This document shows, piece after piece, positions 58,087 to 64,000 of a stretch of DNA of 64,000 nt. The DNA comes from Dyadobacter jiangsuensis (GTDB taxonomy: Bacteria; Bacteroidota; Bacteroidia; Cytophagales; Spirosomataceae): positions 186,001-250,000 of the forward strand of contig NZ_PYAS01000006.1 of the NCBI RefSeq assembly GCF_003014695.1, given 5' to 3'. The first letter of the stretch is position 1. Each line of letters opens with the position of its first letter. A program made the translations under genes and the position numbers. The notes beneath the pieces were generated by a model, which saw only the letters and a list, made by a program, of their open reading frames with translations, did no database searches and had not been told where the DNA came from.

Positions 58087-58217
58087 CGGACCGCCGACCA
58101 TGGACCGCCGACCGCTGACAACGTAGATATGGTCCCTCGTCTATCTTCCATGGACAAAAAAAGCAAACCGTCGTCTATATCACATTCGGCCGTCAGCCGT
58201 CGGTGGTCGGCGGTCCG
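58087..58217. repeat. GACCGCCGACC-type inverted repeat, copy 2
   Basis: CGGACCGCCGACC (58087-58099) is exactly complementary to GGTCGGCGGTCCG (58205-58217). The left arm continues with a direct copy, GGACCGCCGACC (58102-58113), and the right with GTCAGCCGTCGGT. The intervening 75 bases hold smaller TCCATGGAC-like palindromes. The core is shared with the repeat near 7.25 kb. It fills the gap between the DUF2723 gene and the ABC permease. Confidence 0.65.
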
Positions 58218-58227
58218 TCGTCGACCG

Positions 58228-59547
58228 TCACTTATAAAATATCCACTTCACGAGCTCCTTGTAGCTCACTTTCTTTCCGTACATGAGAATACCCACGCGG
58301 TAAATGCGGGCGGCTACCCAGGTAGTACCCATGAAGCCTAGTACCAGAAGCACCATCGATAATGCGATTTCCCAGGCCGGGACGCCGAAAGGAATACGGA
58401 CCATCATGATGATCGGCGAAGTGAATGGGATAATGGAAGTCCAGAATGCCAGCGTACCGTCGGGGTCGCGGAGGACAAATTGGGCGAATACAAAGGAGAA
58501 GATAATAGGTAATGTAATGGGCAGCATAAACTGCTGGGTATCTGCATCATTATCGACGGCCGCTCCTACGGCTCCAAACAGCGCGCTATACAGCAAATAG
58601 CCACCCAGGTAGTAAAACAGGAAGCAGCCGATGATCAGCGGGAGGTTCAGGCTGGACACTGCACCGAGTACTTCCGCCACCGGATTGTCCACATTCCCGC
58701 CCGGTAATCCCTGGTTCGGCATTTGTGCTTTCTTCATTTCCTGTTCGATCTGTGCCGACTCTTTCGACATCTTGCTGGCAATCACAGCCGATGTAGCGCT
58801 TGTCAATGCGGTAGTCAGCAAAATCCAAAGTACAAACTGAGTGAGCCCTACCAACGCTACGCCGATGATCTTCCCGAGCATCAACTGGAACGGCTTCACA
58901 GAGGAAATGATCACCTCCACGATCCTGCTGGTTTTCTCCTCGGTGATTCCACGCATAACCTGCGTTCCGTAAATGAATACGGACATGTATATCAGGAATG
59001 CGCAAATGCCTCCAATAACAGTAGCCGCACCGGAGCTACTGGTTTTCTCGCCTTCTTCGCTCAGGCTGATCGTTTCAGAATTGACATTCACGCGTGAATC
59101 TTCCAGAATCTTATGGGTGATACCCGCCTCCGCGAGTTTAATATCTTCAATTTCCTTCTCGATGACCTTTTCGATCTCCGATTTCAATTCCAAACTCACA
59201 TTCTTGGCAGCGTAAATGCGAACGCTTTTCGGCGATTGGATCACATTAGCGGGAATATAAACCAGCGCATTGGCATCGCTATTGGGGAATGCCGCTTTGG
59301 CGGAATCGATACTCGTGTTGGTCGACTCGAATTTTAAAGTCTCCGAGTCCTTGAATTTATTTCGGAACAAGCCGCTTTCATCCAGCACTTGTACCGTCTT
59401 GATGTCCACCGAACTCACCGCCGCCCAAAATACCGTCCCATAGAAAGCCACAAAAAGCAACGGCCCCAGCACGGTCATCACCAGAAACGACTTCTTTTTG
59501 ACCCTTACCAGGTATTCTCTTCTAATAACCAGAAATATATTTCGCAT
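58228..59547 (-). CDS. ABC-2 type transporter permease
   Basis: A 439-residue membrane component of a NatB-like exporter. Transmembrane 1 (about 22-45) is followed by a long extracytoplasmic domain (about 50-170) and then five or six C-terminal helices, the standard ABC-2 permease layout. TEEKTSRIVEVIISSVKPFQLMLGKIIG is the signature of the family. It lies 39 bases downstream of the ATPase gene. NatAB-type pairs export Na+ or drug-like compounds; the substrate here is not determinable. Confidence 0.9.
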   Translation of the reverse strand: MRNIFLVIRREYLVRVKKKSFLVMTVLGPLLFVAFYGTVFWAAVSSVDIKTVQVLDESGLFRNKFKDSETLKFESTNTSIDSAKAAFPNSDANALVYIPANVIQSPKSVRIYAAKNVSLELKSEIEKVIEKEIEDIKLAEAGITHKILEDSRVNVNSETISLSEEGEKTSSSGAATVIGGICAFLIYMSVFIYGTQVMRGITEEKTSRIVEVIISSVKPFQLMLGKIIGVALVGLTQFVLWILLTTALTSATSAVIASKMSKESAQIEQEMKKAQMPNQGLPGGNVDNPVAEVLGAVSSLNLPLIIGCFLFYYLGGYLLYSALFGAVGAAVDNDADTQQFMLPITLPIIFSFVFAQFVLRDPDGTLAFWTSIIPFTSPIIMMVRIPFGVPAWEIALSMVLLVLGFMGTTWVAARIYRVGILMYGKKVSYKELVKWIFYK

Positions 59548-59586
59548 GGGAATCGGATTAATAACTGTGAATGGAATGCGCCCCGG

Positions 59587-60501
59587 CTATGCCTCGGGTA
59601 CTTCATTGACCGCCTTCATAAAAATATCGCTCATCGTAGGAATGTTCTCACCAAACGCGCGGATCTCGACTTTCGACAACAAATTGAGCAACAATGCATT
59701 GGAACTGGCACCGCCATCCAGATGGATATTGGACCGCAGATAGCCGTCTTCCAGTATCTTCTGGTCCAGGATTTGATAAATCGGGTCCAGTTCGTCGAGG
59801 TGGCCTTTGTATTCGACAAAGTAGGTATGCGTCTTGAACTGCTCCTTGATCTCCCTCTTGGCACCGTCGAGCACTTTGCGCGACTTGTGGATCAATGCAA
59901 TATGGTCGCAAAGTTCCTCCACGGTTTCCATCCGGTGGGTCGAGAAAATGATCGTGCTGCCTTTTTGTTTCAATTCGAGGATCTCGTCACGGATCAGGTT
60001 GGCATTGATCGGATCGAAACCGGAGAATGGTTCGTCGAGGATAATGAGGTCGGGCTCGTGCAGAACAGTTGATACAAACTGCACTTTTTGCTGCATTCCC
60101 TTCGAAAGATCGCCGATGGTTTTATCCCACCAGGTTTTGATATCAAATTTAATGAACCAGGTTTTGAGCTTCTCCATTGCCTCTTTCTGAGAGAGGCCTT
60201 TAAGCTGGGCGAGGTAGAGCAGTTGCTCCCCCACTTTCATCTTTTTGTAGAGCCCTCGCTCTTCCGGCAAATATCCGATCCGGGAAATATGGTTGGGGTT
60301 GAGCGGCACGCCGTCGAACAATACTTCTCCGCTATCGGGACCGGTAATCTGGTTGATGATCCGGATCAGCGATGTCTTCCCCGCCCCATTCGGCCCCAGC
60401 AGCCCGAAAATACAGCCTTTGGGAATGGATATACTCACATTGTCCAGGGCAGTGTGGCTGGAATATTCCTTCGTGACGTTCCTTACCTCTATGATATTCA
60501 T
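59587..60501 (-). CDS. ABC transporter ATP-binding protein (NatA-like)
   Basis: ATPase partner of the downstream ABC-2 permease. With ATG 60501 (the frame extends 20 codons to a GTG) the protein is 304 residues: Walker A GPNGAGKTS, Q-loop NQITGPDSGE, signature LSKGMQQKVQ, Walker B LIILDEPFSGFDP, and switch His in FSTHRME. The C-terminal about 90 residues form the DUF4162-like extension common in this subgroup. It is the first gene of the two-gene exporter unit. Confidence 0.93.
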   Translation of the reverse strand: MNIIEVRNVTKEYSSHTALDNVSISIPKGCIFGLLGPNGAGKTSLIRIINQITGPDSGEVLFDGVPLNPNHISRIGYLPEERGLYKKMKVGEQLLYLAQLKGLSQKEAMEKLKTWFIKFDIKTWWDKTIGDLSKGMQQKVQFVSTVLHEPDLIILDEPFSGFDPINANLIRDEILELKQKGSTIIFSTHRMETVEELCDHIALIHKSRKVLDGAKREIKEQFKTHTYFVEYKGHLDELDPIYQILDQKILEDGYLRSNIHLDGGASSNALLLNLLSKVEIRAFGENIPTMSDIFMKAVNEVPEA

Positions 60502-60593
60502 AATCTCAAAAACGGTGTAGTCGCAAATATGCGAAGTAATTTCCCGGGTCGCGGCACTCACGGGTACAAAAGCCTCATTTGGCTGACCAATGG

Positions 60594-60630
60594 CAAAAAT
60601 AAAAAGCGGGCGGAATAATCCGCCCGCTTT
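60594..60630 (-). terminator. Intrinsic terminator of the gene at 60.7-61.1 kb
   Basis: AAAGCGGGCGGA (60603-60614) and TCCGCCCGCTTT (60619-60630) form a perfect 12-bp stem with loop ATAA. On the minus strand it is followed by TTATTTTTG. It lies 24 bases past the small membrane protein stop. Confidence 0.85.
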
Positions 60631-60653
60631 ACACGGCTCAGGCCGGTTAATAT

Positions 60654-61088
60654 TTAAGCGTATTTCTCGCGGATCTGGAAAAGCACCCAGAAACCGATGA
60701 TCCCGCCGATGATAAAGCCAAGAATGCTCAACTGGATCAGGTTGCTGATCAGGCCGATCAAAAGGGCATAGTAAAGGAGGTTCCAGCCGGCTCTCTTACG
60801 CGCTTTGAGCGGCGAAAACGCCATCAGGTACATCACCAGCGTGACGATCCCGAGTGCAATACCGACATAAGCGTTGAATGCAATGCCTGCCGTAAGCCCC
60901 CCGGCCCCCAAAACCGCACCACCTACGCCCAATGCCGTGAGCAAGCCCAATACTCCGAGAATAGAAAGCACCAGGATAATGTAAGGACCATACTGCACGA
61001 GAAATTCTTTGACGCTCTCGGAGAATGGCGGGAATTTTTGAAGGAAAATGGGTTCGAGTTCCTTTTCGAGAAGTAGTTTAGATTCCAT
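60654..61088 (-). CDS. Conserved small membrane protein, family unassigned
   Basis: A 144-residue protein from ATG 61088 (MESKLLLEKELEP...; the frame extends 11 codons further without a better start). A short amphipathic N-terminus with a FPPFSESVKEFLVQYGPYI segment is followed by four hydrophobic helices: a Gly-rich pair around residue 45-70, one about 70-95, and the pair near the C-terminus, ending FQIREKYA. I recall similar proteins in many Bacteroidota, mostly annotated hypothetical. No functional motif is visible. It has its own terminator. Confidence 0.6.
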   Translation of the reverse strand: MESKLLLEKELEPIFLQKFPPFSESVKEFLVQYGPYIILVLSILGVLGLLTALGVGGAVLGAGGLTAGIAFNAYVGIALGIVTLVMYLMAFSPLKARKRAGWNLLYYALLIGLISNLIQLSILGFIIGGIIGFWVLFQIREKYA

Positions 61089-61231
61089 AGACGGGGGATT
61101 TTTTAGCTGAATTTCAAACAATTAATTTCTAAAACTAAAATAAAATTCAGGAACCCGATCCCCACGACCTAGTAAGCGTTCCAACTGTTTATTAAGCGGC
61201 CTTACGCAACTTTCCCAACTACATCCAGCCG

Positions 61232-61636
61232 CTAATCCTCGGGATAAGGCACGTATACAAAACCCGAAAATTCGCCGATCAACGCGAACAGGCAGCAAAA
61301 CTCTTCCGGGTTTTTATAATTCTCCGTGAAAAGCAGCACCGATTCCGGCCCGATCAGCTTGCGATCGACAAACTCCTGCATGTACGACGCCTTGTAAATA
61401 TAGTTATTTGTAAGTTCTCTCGCATCGATCAGCAGCACACCCAGATCCAGCTCGTTGTTGGTCACTGCGAAAATCGGATATTCCGAAAAACCGCGTTTAC
61501 GGATCTGGTATGAGGCTTCTTTCAGCTGGTCGGCGACCTTGATAAAATCCTGCGATATATAACCCATCAGTTTCTGATTCAAATCCGGAGAATTTGCATC
61601 GTCCATCAAGGCATTTTCATTGCTATTGTTGATCAT
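61232..61636 (-). CDS. Hypothetical protein downstream of ald
   Basis: A 134-residue soluble protein of unknown function. It is acidic at the N-terminus (MINNSNENALMDD...), then has a predicted alpha/beta pattern: FIKVADQLKEASYQIRKRGF, YPIFAVTNNELDLGVLLIDA, YIYKASYMQEFVDRKL, VLLFTENYKNPEEFCCLFAL, ending FSGFVYVPYPED. No signal peptide, membrane segment or known catalytic motif is seen. It starts 15 bases after alanine dehydrogenase and is probably cotranscribed with it; a functional link is only suggested by that. Confidence 0.6.
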   Translation of the reverse strand: MINNSNENALMDDANSPDLNQKLMGYISQDFIKVADQLKEASYQIRKRGFSEYPIFAVTNNELDLGVLLIDARELTNNYIYKASYMQEFVDRKLIGPESVLLFTENYKNPEEFCCLFALIGEFSGFVYVPYPED

Positions 61637-61651
61637 AAATTAATAATTACT

Positions 61652-62878
61652 TTACATTCTCGCCGCCAGCAGCAACGTCAAATCTTTGTAACGCATATTA
61701 AAACTGCGGGCGATGTGGGAGTTGGTGAGCGTGCCTTTGTGGCAATACACTCCTTTCATAAACCAACGATTAGCATAAATCATTTCCTCAATACCTCCGA
61801 TTGTACCGGTTTGGAGTAAAAAAGGCAAAAATACATTACTCAGCGCCGTGCTCGCCGTGTGCGCCACGCGCGAGGGAATGTTGGGCACGCAGTAATGGAT
61901 CACTTCGTTGTATTTGAATGTCGGGTTCTTGTGCGTCGTCATCCTCGAAGTCTCGAACGACCCGCCCTGATCGATGCTGACGTCGATAATTACGGAACCC
62001 GGTTTCATTTTCGACACCATTTCACGCGTTACCACCATCGGACTCAGGCCATTTTCTGCACGCATGGTACCGATCACCACGTCTGCTCGTCCAATGGCCT
62101 CGGCCAGCGTTTCAGATTCTATAATGGACGTGTACAAATTCTGTCCGATCGAGTATTTGAGCCTTTGCAGACGGTAAATATGCTTATCGAAAACCTTCAC
62201 ATCGGCACCCACGCTCAGTGCTGCGCGTGTGGCATATTCCGAAACGGTACCCGCGCCAAGGATCACGATTTTGGTCGGTGGTACGCCCGTAATGCCGCCG
62301 AGGATAATGCCCCGGCCACCATTTGGCGTCGAAAGGTATTCGGCCGCGATCAATAGCACCGTACTGCCGGCAATCTCGCCCATGGCACGGATAATCGGCT
62401 TCCCTCCTACCTTGTCTTCGATCAGCTCATAGCCAATGCCGGTTACTTTCAGTTCATTCAGCTTTTCAAAATATTGCTTTTCCAGCGCAGGGAGGTTCAG
62501 TGCCGAGATGAGCGTCGTTCCGGCTTTCACAAAACGGAACTCCTCTTCCACCAGCGGCTCCACTTTCAGGATTACATTGGCCTGATACACTTCTTCCGGG
62601 CTGTGAACAATCTTCGCACCGGCCTCGCTGTATTCATGGTCCGACAAATTGGCACCTTTGCCGGCATCTTTCTCTACCCATACTTCATGTCCGTTCCTGA
62701 CCAGGATCGCGACCGCGTCGGGTGTGAGCGCAATGCGGTTTTCCTGCAACGAAACCTCCCTCGGCAAGCCGATATGCAGCGAATTCTGGTCCTTCCGGAC
62801 AGCCATTAATGATTCCTGGGGGTACAGCACCGACTGCTTGGCGAGCTCTTCAAAACCGGTAATGTGAGGTTGTGCCAT
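61652..62878 (-). CDS. ald: Alanine dehydrogenase
   Basis: NAD-dependent interconversion of L-alanine and pyruvate plus ammonia. The 408-residue protein belongs to the AlaDH/PNT family. The N-terminal catalytic domain has GLPREVSLQENRIALTPDAV, with the pyruvate-binding Arg and Lys region, and VILKVEPL. The Rossmann NAD-binding motif is VILGAGTVSEYATRAA (G-x-G-x-x-x-x, slightly divergent), and DVSIDQGGSFETS with CVPNIPSRVAHTAS is the family signature. About 35 extra N-terminal residues and the C-terminal stretch make it longer than the about 370-residue typical enzyme, as in other Bacteroidota. It heads a unit with the hypothetical gene. Confidence 0.9.
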   Translation of the reverse strand: MAQPHITGFEELAKQSVLYPQESLMAVRKDQNSLHIGLPREVSLQENRIALTPDAVAILVRNGHEVWVEKDAGKGANLSDHEYSEAGAKIVHSPEEVYQANVILKVEPLVEEEFRFVKAGTTLISALNLPALEKQYFEKLNELKVTGIGYELIEDKVGGKPIIRAMGEIAGSTVLLIAAEYLSTPNGGRGIILGGITGVPPTKIVILGAGTVSEYATRAALSVGADVKVFDKHIYRLQRLKYSIGQNLYTSIIESETLAEAIGRADVVIGTMRAENGLSPMVVTREMVSKMKPGSVIIDVSIDQGGSFETSRMTTHKNPTFKYNEVIHYCVPNIPSRVAHTASTALSNVFLPFLLQTGTIGGIEEMIYANRWFMKGVYCHKGTLTNSHIARSFNMRYKDLTLLLAARM

Positions 62879-62925
62879 TGACTAGCAAAATGAAAGTGAA
62901 ACTGTAACTAACTAAATGTGACCTC

Positions 62926-63357
62926 TTATACCTTGGTGACTTCCAATATTCTCATGCCAGTTTCATCCGCTTCCAGATGCAGCTGCATATAACTTAGCGG
63001 CCAAAGGTTCTCCACCTTCCCCGGCCACTCGACAAAACAAAGGTCTCCCGAATCGAAATACTCCTCCACGCCCATGTCCAGGGCTTCTGTTTCGTCCTTA
63101 ATCCTGTAAAAATCAAAATGATAGATTGTTCTGCCCCCCGCGTCATATTCATTCACCAGCGAGAAAGTGGGGCTCTGCACATGGGTTGTAACCCCGAGAT
63201 GGCTGCATAGTGCCTTGATAAGCGTCGTTTTACCGGCTCCCATCTGACCTTCGAAAAGCCAGACGGGCGTTTCTGCACCAAGCCTCAGAAGTGCTTCGGA
63301 TACATTTCCTAGCTCGTCGAGTTCCTTAAAACGAATAACCGTGGGCTGTCCAATCAT
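62926..63357 (-). CDS. tsaE: tRNA threonylcarbamoyladenosine biosynthesis ATPase TsaE
   Basis: ATPase that supports the TsaB-TsaD complex in making t6A37 in tRNAs. With ATG 63357 (a GTG lies 5 codons upstream) the protein is 143 residues. It has Walker A GQMGAGKTTLIKALC, the QSPTFSLVNEY stretch typical of TsaE, YHFDFYRIKDETEALDMGVEEYF, and the catalytic FVEWPGKVE. Length fits the family. An exact -7 box lies 4 bases before the start codon. Confidence 0.95.
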   Translation of the reverse strand: MIGQPTVIRFKELDELGNVSEALLRLGAETPVWLFEGQMGAGKTTLIKALCSHLGVTTHVQSPTFSLVNEYDAGGRTIYHFDFYRIKDETEALDMGVEEYFDSGDLCFVEWPGKVENLWPLSYMQLHLEADETGMRILEVTKV

Positions 63358-63361
63358 GTTA

Positions 63362-63394
63362 CAAAAATACACAATTTGGAAAAACCCGTGACAA
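63362..63394 (-). promoter_or_regulatory. Candidate tsaE promoter, nearly leaderless
   Basis: On the minus strand TTG (63394-63392), a 22-base spacer, and TATTTTTG (63369-63362), an exact TAnnTTTG match. Only TAAC separates the box from the ATG at 63357, so the message would be leaderless or nearly so. Confidence 0.45.
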
Positions 63395-63413
63395 TTTTAT
63401 GTGTCCGACAACA

Positions 63414-64000
63414 TCAGACTTTCCATTCTTTCCGCATTGGCCTGCCCAGCAATTGACTGGCCTTTTTATCCCCTTCAAAATCCTCCTTCACCGGGTCCCA
63501 TTTCAGCGAACGTCCCAAGCCGTACGCGATATTGCCTATGTTGCAGACAGACGCCGTTCGATGCCCGGTTTCGACATCGCAAATAGGCGGCTTCCTTGTC
63601 CGGATCGCATTCAGGAAGTCCTTATAATGATTTGTGCTAACATAAACTCCCGCATCGCCCTCATTGAAAACCTTGTCTTTCAACGGCTCCGGGGTAGTTT
63701 TCAACTCGCCGCGCGCTACAAATACCTCGCCGTCGGTACCCACGAAATGGCAATGCTGCTTACCCTCCATCGGGCGGTGGATTACTTCCACGCCATTGGC
63801 ATATTTGTAAATCAAACCTTTACCCGGCTCGGAATAAATCAATTCGCTGGGGCCGCCAGCATCCATATTCAAGCCCCATTGCGCAATATCGAACATGTGC
63901 GCTCCCCAGTCGGTCATACCGCCGCCGCCAAACTCGACATAATCACGCCATTTGGGCCAGAATTTGGCGTCCATAGCCGGTGCAAGTTCATTGTTGTAGG
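63414..64000 (-). CDS. Gfo/Idh/MocA family oxidoreductase, C-terminal part
   Basis: The last 195 codons of a gene running off the right edge; the frame remains open to base 64000 (…YNNELAPAMDAKFWPKW), so the internal ATG at 63974 is not the start. It is the C-terminal substrate-binding domain: DYVEFGGGGMTDWGAHMFDIAQWGL is a strong signature of a large Bacteroidota/Planctomycetes Gfo/Idh group. Near the end, KKPPICDVETGHRTASVCNIGNIAYGLGR-like text is equally characteristic (motif at about residues 123-150 of the visible part). Such enzymes oxidise or epimerise sugars and their derivatives with NAD(P). The NAD-binding half is outside the window. Confidence 0.88.
   Translation of the reverse strand, partial: YNNELAPAMDAKFWPKWRDYVEFGGGGMTDWGAHMFDIAQWGLNMDAGGPSELIYSEPGKGLIYKYANGVEVIHRPMEGKQHCHFVGTDGEVFVARGELKTTPEPLKDKVFNEGDAGVYVSTNHYKDFLNAIRTRKPPICDVETGHRTASVCNIGNIAYGLGRSLKWDPVKEDFEGDKKASQLLGRPMRKEWKV

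Overview
This window looks like the chromosome of a Bacteroidota bacterium, most likely a member of Cytophagales close to Dyadobacter or Spirosoma. That placement is inferred from content: two SusC/SusD outer-membrane nutrient-uptake pairs, two large VCBS/ASPIC-UnbV proteins, a MurF-Alr fusion, a PG_1098-type THUMP-like methyltransferase, a DUF4105/Lnb protein, a DUF2723 protein, a QueG without the C-terminal extension, weak Shine-Dalgarno sites, and several boxes matching the Bacteroidota -7 consensus TAnnTTTG. I found no rRNA, tRNA, CRISPR array, prophage or transposase.

Layout. 1-7.4 kb is housekeeping: a cut-off Nudix-like gene, a DUF2911 protein, a minus-strand OsmC-thyA-TRIC group, and a tightly overlapping plus-strand operon (pterin dehydratase, rsmI, Lnb-like protein, inositol monophosphatase). 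A 10-bp tandem repeat, a DinB-type enzyme and an overlooked 52-residue FeoB-associated-like protein follow. 7.4-22 kb carries acs, a THUMP-like methyltransferase, an ArsC-family protein, a dicarboxylate/amino acid symporter, a universal stress protein with CorA, murF-alr, ppk1 and gyrB.

22-47 kb is an accessory, mostly minus-strand nutrient region. It holds a GT-C-like membrane protein, a ThuA protein with a PVC-type haem protein (SGNH-like domain, propeller, cytochrome c), an outer-membrane barrel, and two modules each made of SusC, SusD and a VCBS/UnbV protein. The first module also carries a vanadium haloperoxidase/PAP2-type enzyme translationally coupled to its UnbV protein. Clear hairpin terminators separate several of these units.

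47-52 kb returns to housekeeping (DUF1761 protein, queG, grpE-dnaJ, a secreted endonuclease/exonuclease/phosphatase-fold enzyme). 52.2-54.6 kb is the least explained part: a secreted lipoprotein with a cysteine-rich middle and a C-terminal HA/HE/HNN domain, followed by three tandem paralogous small lipoproteins or membrane proteins of unknown function. This is my best candidate for an undescribed system. 55-64 kb holds a DUF2723 membrane protein, an ABC-2 exporter pair, small conserved proteins, alanine dehydrogenase, tsaE and the C-terminal part of a Gfo/Idh/MocA oxidoreductase that runs off the right edge.

Four families of intergenic palindromic or tandem repeats were seen (around 1.1, 3.1, 6.4, and 7.25/58.1 kb). 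Family assignments rest on motif recognition by eye; no database search was run.
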